Source: Acidimicrobiaceae bacterium
GTDB taxonomy: Bacteria > Actinomycetota > Acidimicrobiia > Acidimicrobiales > Aldehydirespiratoraceae
Direction: 5' to 3'
Assembly: GCA_009837445.1 (NCBI GenBank)
Contig: VXTM01000021.1
Location: forward strand, 182,767-225,090
DNA length: 42,324 bases
Shown: positions 15,740 to 24,223 of the stretch, piece after piece
How the letters are laid out: each line of letters starts with the position of its first letter
How positions within the stretch are numbered: the stretch's first letter is position 1
Position numbers and translations under genes: made by a program
The notes under the pieces: model-generated
What the model was told of the DNA's origin: nothing
The model's database searches: none
Seen by the model: only the letters and a program-made list of their open reading frames with translations

Positions 15740-15749
15740 CGGCCCCCGG

Positions 15750-17219
15750 ATGGCCAGTCACAGTGCAGCGGAACCCGGGCCGGTGATCATCGGCGCCGGA
15801 CCGGCCGGGCTGACCGCGGCCTACCAGTTCGCCAAGCACGGCGTTACCAGCACCGTGCTGGAGGCCACCTCCACCGTCGGCGGCATCTCCCAGACGGTGC
15901 AGCGCGACGGATGGCGCTTCGACATCGGCGGGCACCGGTTCTTCACCAAGGTCGGCGCGGTGCGAGATCTGTGGCACGAGATCCTGGGCTCCGAGGACTT
16001 CCTGGTGCGGCCCCGGTTGAGCCGCATCTACTACGGCGGGAAGTTCTACGACTACCCGCTGAACATACGCAACGCCCTATCGAACCTCGGGCCGGTCGAG
16101 GCCGCCCGGTGCGCGGCCTCATACGCATGGGCCCGGCTGCGACCGCCCAAGGACCAGAGCTCCTTCGAGGGCTACATGGCGGCTCAGTTCGGATGGCGCC
16201 TCTACCGGACCTTCTTCAAGACCTACACCGAGAAAGTGTGGGGCGTCCCCGCAACCGAGATCCAGGCCGACTGGGCGGCCCAGCGCATCAAGAACCTCAA
16301 CCTGCTGAGGGCGGTCACCAACGCCCTGCTGCCGCGCCGCCGGGCCACGTCGATCACGAGCCTCATCGACTCCTTCGAATACCCCCGCCACGGCCCGGGG
16401 ATGATGTGGGAGACGTGCGCCGGCCTCGTGCAGGCCCGCGGGGTGCAGTTGCTGATGGAGCACCCGGTCACCTCGGTGCGCCACCGCGGCGGCCGAGCAG
16501 TGTCGGTGGTGGCCCGGGCCGGCGACCGCGACGTGGAGGTCGAGTGCAGCAGCGTGATCTCGTCGATGCCGCTCCCGCTGCTGGTGGAGTCGATGGACCC
16601 GGCACCCCCGGCGGAGGTGCTGGAAGCAGCCAGGGGCCTCACCTTCAGGGACTTCCTGACCGTCGCTCTGGCCGTGCCGGCCGATTCGGCCTTCGCCGAC
16701 AACTGGATCTACATCCACTCCCCCGACGTGCGGGTGGGCCGGGTCCAGAACTTCCGGTCGTGGTCGCCGCACATGGTGCCCGACGCCGGCATGACCTGCC
16801 TGGGTCTCGAGTACTTCGTGTTCGAGGGAGACGACCTCTGGACCGCGCCCGACGAGGAGCTGGTGTCGCTGGCGTCCCGCGAGCTGGAGACGCTCGGCCT
16901 GGTCCCCGCCGGCGCGGTGGCCGAAGGATGGGTGGTCCGGATGCCCAAGGCCTACCCCATGTACTCCCAGGGCTACCAGCGCCACGTCGAGGTGCTCAGA
17001 TCCTGGCTCGAGGCCAACGCCTCCAACGTCTGGCCGGTCGGGCGCAACGGCATGCACCGCTACAACAACCAGGACCACTCCATGTTCACCGCCATGCTCG
17101 CGGTGGAGAACATCGTGCTGGGCACGGCCCACGACGTGTGGAGCGTGAACGTCGAGTCGGAGTACCACGAGGAGCTCGACGAAGCCTCGGCCCCAACCCC
17201 GTCACCCCAGTCCGACTAG
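15750..17219 (+). CDS. UDP-galactopyranose mutase-like / protoporphyrinogen-oxidase-like FAD protein
   Basis: A 489-aa flavoprotein. The FAD-binding GAGPAGLTAAYQFAKHG is at residues 15-31, GGHRFFTK is the second FAD-contact segment, and the C-terminus VGRNGMHRYNNQDHSMFTAM is typical of the large amine-oxidase/Glf-like subgroup found near polysaccharide genes. The exact reaction cannot be read; a role in sugar-nucleotide or glycan conversion is inferred from its neighbours, a GT4 glycosyltransferase and an AftD-like enzyme. ATG 15750 is favoured over GTG 15726, since homology starts after it and TACACT precedes it. It is first in a three-gene plus-strand unit. Confidence 0.82.
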   Translation: MASHSAAEPGPVIIGAGPAGLTAAYQFAKHGVTSTVLEATSTVGGISQTVQRDGWRFDIGGHRFFTKVGAVRDLWHEILGSEDFLVRPRLSRIYYGGKFYDYPLNIRNALSNLGPVEAARCAASYAWARLRPPKDQSSFEGYMAAQFGWRLYRTFFKTYTEKVWGVPATEIQADWAAQRIKNLNLLRAVTNALLPRRRATSITSLIDSFEYPRHGPGMMWETCAGLVQARGVQLLMEHPVTSVRHRGGRAVSVVARAGDRDVEVECSSVISSMPLPLLVESMDPAPPAEVLEAARGLTFRDFLTVALAVPADSAFADNWIYIHSPDVRVGRVQNFRSWSPHMVPDAGMTCLGLEYFVFEGDDLWTAPDEELVSLASRELETLGLVPAGAVAEGWVVRMPKAYPMYSQGYQRHVEVLRSWLEANASNVWPVGRNGMHRYNNQDHSMFTAMLAVENIVLGTAHDVWSVNVESEYHEELDEASAPTPSPQSD

Positions 17220-17225
17220 CGGGAC

Positions 17226-17231
17226 TACGAT
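17226..17231 (+). promoter_or_regulatory. Candidate -10 box (TACGAT) before the GT4 gene
   Basis: TACGAT ends 8 nt before GTG 17240, in the 20-bp gap after the flavoprotein gene. No Shine-Dalgarno. It suggests an internal leaderless promoter. Confidence 0.4.
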
Positions 17232-17239
17232 CCGGCGCC

Positions 17240-18391
17240 GTGGCGACAGTGGCTAAGATCGGCGATCTAGCCGCCGAGGCCGGGCTGCGCCGTATCCACG
17301 TGCTCGCCTGGCGCGATCTCGACGACATCGAGGCCGGCGGCTCCGAGCTCCACGCCGACCGCGTCGCCCGCCTGTGGGCCGAGGCCGGCATCGAGGTGAC
17401 GATGCGGACCTCGTTCTCGGCCGGTTCACCGTCGGTGGCCGTCCGGTCCGGCTACCGGGTGATCCGCCGGGGCGGGCGGTACATGGTCTTCCCCCGAGCT
17501 GTGCTGGCCGAGCTGGCAGGAGGTCACGGAGCCAGGGACGGGCTCGTCGAGATCTGGAACGGCATGCCGTTCCTGTCGCCGGTGTGGGCTCGGGGCCCGA
17601 GGGCCACATGGGTGCATCAACCCCACACCGATCTCTGGGACCGGGTGCTGCCCCGCGGCCGGGCCGCCGCGGGCCGGGTCTTCGAGCGCGACCTGGCGCC
17701 CAGGCTGTACCGCAGCACCCCGGTGGTGACGCTGTCGGAGTCGGTGCGCCGCCAACTGGTGGACGCGTTCCGCCTCCGGCCCGAGCGTGTCCACGTCGTG
17801 CCGCCCGGGATCGACGACCGGTTCGTGCCGAACCCCCGGGCCCGGGACCCGGAGCCGCTGCTGGTGGCCGTGGGCCGGCTCACCTCCGCCAAGCAGTTCG
17901 ACCGGGTGATCCGGGCGGTCGCCAGGCTCCGGGAGCACGCTCCGGCCCGGCTGGTGATCGCAGGCTCGGGCACTGAGAGGGACCGGCTGGCGAGCCTGGT
18001 GTCCGCGCTGGGCGCCGAGGCCTGGTGCGAGCTGGCCGGCCACGTTGACGACGACGCTCTGGCCTCCCTGTACCAGCGGGCGTGGGTTCTGGTCAGCGCC
18101 TCCTCCGCCGAGGGCTGGGGCATGACCATCACCGAGGCGGCCGCCTGCGGAACCCCCGCAGTCGTCTCGGACATACCGGGCCACGCCGACGCCGTCAACG
18201 ACGGCGAGACCGGCCACCTGGCCACCAGCGACGGCGACTTCGTCGATGCCCTGGCGAGGATCATCACCGACCCGGCGCACCGCGCCCGCCTGGGCGACGC
18301 GGCCAGGGCCCGGGCGTCCAGCCTGACCTGGGAGCGCACCGCCCACGACACGCTGGCCGTGCTGGCCGGCGAGGTCCGCCCTAAGCACTGA
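17240..18391 (+). CDS. GT4-type (GT-B fold) glycosyltransferase
   Basis: A 383-aa cytoplasmic retaining glycosyltransferase. The N-domain begins IHVLAWRDLDDIEAGGSELHADRVARL, close to GGAExH-type acceptor sites. The C-domain contains VAVGRLTSAKQFDRVIRAVARL, VIAGSGTERDRL and the donor-binding E-x7-E element SSAEGWGMTITEAAACGTPAVVSD. Donor and acceptor are unknown. Its stop overlaps the next ATG by one base (TGATG), so translation of the AftD-like gene is coupled. Start GTG 17240 is supported by TACGAT 8 nt upstream. The operon context suggests it extends an envelope glycan. Confidence 0.9.
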   Translation: MATVAKIGDLAAEAGLRRIHVLAWRDLDDIEAGGSELHADRVARLWAEAGIEVTMRTSFSAGSPSVAVRSGYRVIRRGGRYMVFPRAVLAELAGGHGARDGLVEIWNGMPFLSPVWARGPRATWVHQPHTDLWDRVLPRGRAAAGRVFERDLAPRLYRSTPVVTLSESVRRQLVDAFRLRPERVHVVPPGIDDRFVPNPRARDPEPLLVAVGRLTSAKQFDRVIRAVARLREHAPARLVIAGSGTERDRLASLVSALGAEAWCELAGHVDDDALASLYQRAWVLVSASSAEGWGMTITEAAACGTPAVVSDIPGHADAVNDGETGHLATSDGDFVDALARIITDPAHRARLGDAARARASSLTWERTAHDTLAVLAGEVRPKH

Positions 18392-21300
18392 TGCCACAAA
18401 GGCTGATGATGTGGGCACGCCGAGCCGTGGCGTGGTGGCGCCACCGATCCCGGTGGACGATCGCGGTGGCGGCCGCGGTCGCTTACGGGCCGCTTCTGGC
18501 GTCCAGCCCCGGGCTGGTAGGGGCCGACACCAAGACCTACCTCTATCTCGACCCGGGCCGGCTCATGAGCCAGGCCGGCGTACTGTGGGACGCCGACCGG
18601 GCGTTGGGAACGGTCACTCACCAGAACATCGGCTTCCTGTGGCCGATGGGCCCCTTCTACTGGTTCTTCGAGACGCTGGGCGCTCCCGACTGGGTGGCCC
18701 AGCGCCTGTGGGTCGGCACGCTGATGCTCGCGGCCGGGCTCGGGGTCCGCTACCTGTTGCGCACTATTGGCTTCGACGGCCGGGGCCTGCTGATCGCCAT
18801 GCTCGCCTACGAGCTGAGCCCTTACGCGCTGAACTACTCGGCCCGCATCTCGGCCGTCCTGCTGCCCTGGGCCGGATTGGGCTGGCTGATCGGGCTGACC
18901 GTCCGCTCGGCCCGCGCCGGCGGCTGGCGGCACCCGGCGCTCTTCGCGCTCGCAGTCGTGACCGTCGGCAGCGTCAACGCCACCAGCCTGGCGCTGGCCG
19001 GGCTCGGGCCGGTGCTGTGGCTCATCCATGCCGCGGTCACCGACCGCAGCATCGGACCGCGCCGGGCGCTGGCTACCGCAACCCGCATCGGTGTTCTCAC
19101 CGTCGCGGTGTCGCTGTGGTGGATGGCAGGCCTCGCATTGCAGGGCGGCTACAGCCTGAACGTCCTGCGCTACACCGAGAGCCGCGAGGTGGTGGCGCTG
19201 GCCTCGACCGCTCCCGAGGTGCTGCGCGGCCTCGGCTACTGGTTCTTCTACGGCAACGACAAGCTCGGCCCCTGGATCGAGCCCAGCGTCGCCTACACCC
19301 AGGGCGGGTGGCTGATCTTCGTCGGGTTCGGGCTGGCCACCCTCGCACTGGGCTCGGCCGCGCTGGTGCGCTGGCGCCACCGGAGCTACTTCGTGCTGCT
19401 GGCCGCGGTGGGCGCCCTGATCGCGGTGGGATTCCATCCGCCCGAGGACCCATCGCTGCTTGGATCGCTCTTCGAGCGCTACTCCCGCACCGGTCCGCTG
19501 CTGGCCATGAGATCGCTGCCGAGGGCTGTTCCCCTCCTGGCCCTGGCCATGGCGGTGTTTCTCGGCGTCGGGGTCAATGCCCTGGCCTCGAGGATGCGGA
19601 GGGTCGGAGCGATCGCGGCCGGGCTGGTGCTGGTCGGCGTGGTGCTCAACAACCCGGCCATGTGGAGGATCCGCATGGTGGAGGAGCACCTCAACCGGCC
19701 CGAGGAGGTTCCCGAGTACTGGCTGGAAGCCGCCGAGGCCCTCGACCGCGGCAACGACACCGGCGAGAGCCGTGTGTGGGAGATCCCCGGATCGGACTTC
19801 GCCTCCTACCGCTGGGGCAACACCGTGGACCCCATCACGCCGGGCCTGATGGACCGGGGCTACGTCGCCCGCGAGCTGGTTCCGTTCGGCTCGGCCCAGT
19901 CGGCGTCGCTCCTCGGCGCCGCCGACCGGCGGCTCCAGGAGGGAACGCTGGACCCGGCCAGCCTGGGCCCGGTCGCCCGGCTCATGTCGGTGGGGGACGT
20001 GGTGCACCGCGCCGACCTGATCTTCGAGCGCTACCGGACCCCGAGGCCGGTCGAGACCGCCGACTTCCTGCGCCGGGTACCGGGCCTGGGGATGGCTGAG
20101 GGCTTCGGTGAACCCGTGCCCAACGTGGCCGGACCGGAACAGACCCTGGTCGACGAGATCCACCTGGCCCGCCCCGCCGACGCCGAGCACCCCTCGCCGG
20201 TATCCCGCTACGAGGTCGACGATCCGCTGCCGGTGGTGCGCACCCGGCCGGTGGCCGGGGCGACGGTGCTCGTCGGCGACGCCGACGGGATCGTCGACGC
20301 GGCCGGCGCGGGGGTCATCGACCTCGACCGGTCCCTGGTGTTCGCCGCGGATGTGGCCGCCGATCCAGCGCTCGGCGACTTGGTGCTGTCGGAGCCGGCC
20401 CACATAGTGGTGACCGACTCCAACCGGCGCCGGGCCCAGCGCTGGGGGACCCTGCGAGAGAACCGGGGCCACACCGAGCAGGCCTCCGAGCAGCCGATGC
20501 GCCATGACCCTCTCGACAACCGCCTGCCCGCCTTCGACTACGAGGCCATCGCGGCCAACACCGGCCCGGTCGACGATGTCCGCACCGTGAGCGAGCAGCG
20601 CGGCCCGGTGGCGGCCCAGGCCACCGGCCACGGCAACCCGGTCACCTACACCAACGACGACCGGCCCTACAACGCCCTGGACGGCTCGCTGGACACGGCC
20701 TGGGTGGTGGCCGCGTTCAGCGAGGCCATCGGCGAGCGGCTGCGCCTGACGCTGGCCGAGCCGGCGATGGTGGAGTCGATGCGCCTGGTGCAACCCCAGG
20801 GCCGCTCGGAACGCCACACCGTCGAGAACGACCGTCACATCACCGAAGTGGAGATCAGCGTCGACTCCGGTCGCCCGGTCACCGTCGCGCTGGACGCGCG
20901 GTCCCTGTCGCCGCAGGGCCAGACGGTTCCGCTGCGGATGGAGGTGTCGGTGATAGAGATCGAGATAACCGGCACGAGCATCGGGCGCCGGGTCACCTAC
21001 CCCGCGGTGGCGCCGGTCGGCTTCGCCGAGGTCGACCTCGGCCTGGGACCGGTGCTGGAGGTGATACGCACCCCCCGAGCCCTGCTCGACCGCATAGGCG
21101 GTGGGCTGGACGATCACGCAGTGACGGTGGTCCTGACCCGGGAGCGGTCCGACCCCCGGGAGCCGGTGCGCACCGACCCGGAACTGCGGATGGTGCGAGC
21201 GGTCCCGCTGCCGGGCGGCTTGGACGTCGAGGTCTCGGGCACGGCCCGGCTGGCGACCACTGCACCTGCGGGGCTGATCGACGAGCTCGTCGGGCTGGCT

Positions 21301-22788
21301 GATACGGCCGCAGGCCGGGCCTCGTCGTCGGGGCATCTGGCGGGCGACCTTCCCAGCCGGGCGCCCTCGGTCCTCGACGGTGACGGGACGACCGCGTGGA
21401 CCGGCCGTTTCGGCCCCCAGGCCGGTCAGTGGCTGGAGCTGAGCCGCGCGGTGGCGTTCGAGCCGGGCGTCATCGAGCTAGACGTAGTGGTGGACGAACT
21501 CCACTCCACTCCGGCCGCGGTTCAGGTACTGGTGGACGGCACCGACGCGGGGACCTATGAGCTGGGTCTGTCGGGTGCGTCGGGTGCGTCGGCGGGTACT
21601 GCGCCCGACACGACCGCGACCGTGACCATTCCGCTTGCGAGCGCCGGAACCACGCTGCGGCTGGTGTTCGTCGATGTGGCCGAGCGCCTGACCCGGGACT
21701 GGTACAGCAACGGCATGGTGGCCCTGCCGGTGTCGGTGGCCGAGGTGCGGGTCGGTGACAGCCCGAGGCTCGACCCGTCCGCGGGCATCGACACGGGCTG
21801 CCGCGACGATCTGTTGACCATCGACGGCCGGGCCGTGCCGGTGCGCATAACCGGCACGGCCGCCGACGGGCTGGCCCGCCGGGAGTTGAGGGTCGAGGGT
21901 TGCGCACCGGCCGTGCTTGGATCCCCCGAGAGTCTGGTCATGACCGAGCCTGGATCACGCACCGGCTTCGACATCGACCAGTTGGTGCTGAGCGGCCCGC
22001 GGCGGGTGCTCGCGCCGGCAGGCACCGGCCGCGTGGACGCGGTCCGCCACCGCGACACCTCCTACACGGTGCGGGTCCCCGGCCGGGACACCGACCGGTG
22101 GCTCGTGCTGGGCCAGAGCCACAACCGGGGCTGGGAGGCCACCATCGACGGCGCCGATCTGGGTCCGCCGGTGGTGATCGACGGCTTCGCCAACGGCTGG
22201 CTGCTGCCCGCCGGAGCGGACGCGGTGGTGGAGCTGCGCTGGACGCCCCAGAGGCTGGTGGACTGGGCGCTGCGCCTGTCGGTGCTGGCCGTGGCCGCGG
22301 CTGCGCTCATCGCCTGGCGGGGCCGCCCCGACCGCGGCCCGCCCCGTTCGGCCCTGGCCCGTACCGAGCCCGAACGGCCCGTCCTGCGCTGGCCCTGGCA
22401 CCAGGCAGAGATGCACCCCTCGTCAACGGCTGCGGCCACCGTCGCGGCCGCGGCTGCCACCGCTCTGGCCGCGGCCAGCGTGCCCGACTGGCACGCCATG
22501 GCACTGCTCGCAGGTGTCGTGACCGTGCTCGCCCTGCGCCACCGCCGGCTGTGGTGGCTGCCGCCGATGACTGCCGCCGTGTCGCTGGGCATCGCGCTGC
22601 TGTTCGTGCTGATCCAGCAGTACCGCCTGCGCTACCCGCCCGACTTCATCTGGCCGTTCAGGTTCGAGTCGGTCCACATCCTCGGCATGGCCGCCATCCT
22701 TGCCCTGGCCTGCGACTACGCCGTGACTGTGGCCCAGGCGCTTCACCTTCGGCGGCGGGCTACCGCAGGGGCATCGAGGCGGGGGTGA
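18391..22788 (+). CDS. AftD-like alpha-(1->3)-arabinofuranosyltransferase family membrane protein (DUF3367)
   Basis: A 1465-aa membrane enzyme. Residues about 20-420 contain roughly ten hydrophobic helices of a GT-C glycosyltransferase, with loop elements GADTKTYLYLDPGRLMS, the HQNIGFLWPMGPFYW acidic/aromatic loop, and RSLPRAVPLLAL, as in mycobacterial AftD. A long extracytoplasmic part follows, with two F5/8-type/CBM-like stretches (TYTNDDRPYNALDGSLDTAW; LDGDGTTAWTGRFG). It ends in C-terminal helices (LRLSVLAVAAAALIAW and others up to 1455). AftD adds arabinofuranose from a polyprenyl donor to arabinogalactan. Substrate here is inferred only. The gene starts by 1-bp overlap with the GT4 gene and ends overlapping convergent gltD by 29 bp. 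Confidence 0.88.
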   Translation: MPQRLMMWARRAVAWWRHRSRWTIAVAAAVAYGPLLASSPGLVGADTKTYLYLDPGRLMSQAGVLWDADRALGTVTHQNIGFLWPMGPFYWFFETLGAPDWVAQRLWVGTLMLAAGLGVRYLLRTIGFDGRGLLIAMLAYELSPYALNYSARISAVLLPWAGLGWLIGLTVRSARAGGWRHPALFALAVVTVGSVNATSLALAGLGPVLWLIHAAVTDRSIGPRRALATATRIGVLTVAVSLWWMAGLALQGGYSLNVLRYTESREVVALASTAPEVLRGLGYWFFYGNDKLGPWIEPSVAYTQGGWLIFVGFGLATLALGSAALVRWRHRSYFVLLAAVGALIAVGFHPPEDPSLLGSLFERYSRTGPLLAMRSLPRAVPLLALAMAVFLGVGVNALASRMRRVGAIAAGLVLVGVVLNNPAMWRIRMVEEHLNRPEEVPEYWLEAAEALDRGNDTGESRVWEIPGSDFASYRWGNTVDPITPGLMDRGYVARELVPFGSAQSASLLGAADRRLQEGTLDPASLGPVARLMSVGDVVHRADLIFERYRTPRPVETADFLRRVPGLGMAEGFGEPVPNVAGPEQTLVDEIHLARPADAEHPSPVSRYEVDDPLPVVRTRPVAGATVLVGDADGIVDAAGAGVIDLDRSLVFAADVAADPALGDLVLSEPAHIVVTDSNRRRAQRWGTLRENRGHTEQASEQPMRHDPLDNRLPAFDYEAIAANTGPVDDVRTVSEQRGPVAAQATGHGNPVTYTNDDRPYNALDGSLDTAWVVAAFSEAIGERLRLTLAEPAMVESMRLVQPQGRSERHTVENDRHITEVEISVDSGRPVTVALDARSLSPQGQTVPLRMEVSVIEIEITGTSIGRRVTYPAVAPVGFAEVDLGLGPVLEVIRTPRALLDRIGGGLDDHAVTVVLTRERSDPREPVRTDPELRMVRAVPLPGGLDVEVSGTARLATTAPAGLIDELVGLADTAAGRASSSGHLAGDLPSRAPSVLDGDGTTAWTGRFGPQAGQWLELSRAVAFEPGVIELDVVVDELHSTPAAVQVLVDGTDAGTYELGLSGASGASAGTAPDTTATVTIPLASAGTTLRLVFVDVAERLTRDWYSNGMVALPVSVAEVRVGDSPRLDPSAGIDTGCRDDLLTIDGRAVPVRITGTAADGLARRELRVEGCAPAVLGSPESLVMTEPGSRTGFDIDQLVLSGPRRVLAPAGTGRVDAVRHRDTSYTVRVPGRDTDRWLVLGQSHNRGWEATIDGADLGPPVVIDGFANGWLLPAGADAVVELRWTPQRLVDWALRLSVLAVAAAALIAWRGRPDRGPPRSALARTEPERPVLRWPWHQAEMHPSSTAAATVAAAAATALAAASVPDWHAMALLAGVVTVLALRHRRLWWLPPMTAAVSLGIALLFVLIQQYRLRYPPDFIWPFRFESVHILGMAAILALACDYAVTVAQALHLRRRATAGASRRG

Positions 22789-24223
22789 CCACCGCGGGTA
22801 GTTCGGTGGCCCCGGTCAGGTCGGCGTCCACCGCGGCCGCGCAGGCCCGGCCCTCGGCGATGGCCCAAACGATCAGGCTCTGGCCCCGCCCCATGTCGCC
22901 GCACACGTAGACGCCGTCGACGTTGGTGGCCCAGCGGTCGTCGCGGGCCACGTTGCCCCGGCCGTCGAGCTCCACCCCGAACTGCTCAATGAGCGGCCCC
23001 TGCTCGGGACCGACGAAGCCCATGGCCAGAAGCACCAGCTCCGCCGGGATCTCCTCCTCGGTGCCGGGGACCGGGTCGAAGCTCATCCGGCCGTCGGTGA
23101 TCGTCTGCTCCACCCGCACGGTGGCCAGCGCGGCCAGGTTGCCGTGCCCGTCGCCGAGGAAGGAGGTGGTGTTGATGGCGTAGTCGCGATCGCCGCCCTC
23201 CTCGTGGGCCGACGACACCCGGTAGATCATGGGCCAGGTCGGCCACGGGTTGGCGTCGGGACGCTCGTCGGGCGGGCGGGGCATGATCTCGAACTGGCGG
23301 ATGGAGGCGGCCTGCTGGCGGTGGGCGGTGCCCAGGCAGTCGGCGCCGGTGTCTCCCCCGCCGATGATCACCACCCGCTTGCCCTCGGCGGTGATGGGCG
23401 GCTCGTCGAGGTCGCCCTCCTGGACCCGGTTGGATCCGGGCAGGTACTCCATGGCCTGGTACACGCCGTTCAGCTCCCGGCCCGGAATGGGCAGGTCCCG
23501 CCAGGCGGTGGCCCCGCAGGCCAGCACCGCCGCGTCGAAGCCGTCCATCAGCTCGGCGGCACTGATGTCAGCGCCCACGTCGGTTCCCGGCCGGAACTCG
23601 GTCCCCTCGGCCTCCATCTGGGCCAGGCGGCGGTCGAGGTGGCGCTTCTCCATCTTGAACTCGGGGATCCCGTAGCGCAGCAGGCCCCCGATCCGGTCGG
23701 CCCGCTCGAACACCACCACCCGGTGGCCGGCCCGGGTGAGTTGCTGGGCCGCGGCCAGACCGGCCGGCCCCGACCCGACCACGGCCACGCGGTTTCCGGT
23801 GCTGACGGCAGCCGGCTGGGGGACTATCCAGCCCTCGGCCCAGGCCCGGTCGACGATCTCGACCTCGACCTGCTTGATGGTCACCGGCGGCTCGTGGATG
23901 CCCAGCACGCAGGCCGCCTCGCACGGTGCCGGGCACAGCCGGCCGGTGAACTCCGGGAAGTTGTTGGTGGCGTGGAGGCGCTCGATGGCCCGTCGCCAGT
24001 GGCGGCGGTACACGAGGTCGTTCCAGTCCGGGATCAGGTTCCCCAGAGGGCAGCCGCTGTTGCAGAACGGGATGCCGCAGTCCATGCAGCGCGACGCCTG
24101 CTGGCGGAGCTTCTCCTCCGGGAAGTGCTCGTACACCTCGCGCCAGTCCCTGAGCCGCACCGGAACCGGTCGGCGGGTCGGCAGCTCCCGGTCATGGACC
24201 AGGAAGCCGCGGGGGTCAGCCAT
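22760..24223 (-). CDS. gltD: Glutamate synthase (NADPH) small subunit
   Basis: Supplies electrons from NADPH to GltB for making two glutamates from glutamine and 2-oxoglutarate. It is 487 aa. Two N-terminal 4Fe-4S cysteine sets are visible ([22 protein letters not shown] and [16 protein letters not shown]). [20 protein letters not shown] is the FAD site, [13 protein letters not shown] the NADPH site, and [23 protein letters not shown] the C-terminal FAD segment. ATG 24223 overlaps the end of gltB by 8 bp, a coupled operon. Its last 29 bp overlap the end of the AftD-like gene on the other strand. Confidence 0.97.
   Translation of the reverse strand: MADPRGFLVHDRELPTRRPVPVRLRDWREVYEHFPEEKLRQQASRCMDCGIPFCNSGCPLGNLIPDWNDLVYRRHWRRAIERLHATNNFPEFTGRLCPAPCEAACVLGIHEPPVTIKQVEVEIVDRAWAEGWIVPQPAAVSTGNRVAVVGSGPAGLAAAQQLTRAGHRVVVFERADRIGGLLRYGIPEFKMEKRHLDRRLAQMEAEGTEFRPGTDVGADISAAELMDGFDAAVLACGATAWRDLPIPGRELNGVYQAMEYLPGSNRVQEGDLDEPPITAEGKRVVIIGGGDTGADCLGTAHRQQAASIRQFEIMPRPPDERPDANPWPTWPMIYRVSSAHEEGGDRDYAINTTSFLGDGHGNLAALATVRVEQTITDGRMSFDPVPGTEEEIPAELVLLAMGFVGPEQGPLIEQFGVELDGRGNVARDDRWATNVDGVYVCGDMGRGQSLIVWAIAEGRACAAAVDADLTGATELPAVVTPASMPLR

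Noticed and set aside
15377..15749. Long open frame running upstream of and into the cell-wall operon on the plus strand
   Set aside because: Third positions lack the strong GC bias of real genes here, composition is Pro/Gly/Arg-rich, and past 15750 it is out of frame with a secure flavoprotein gene.
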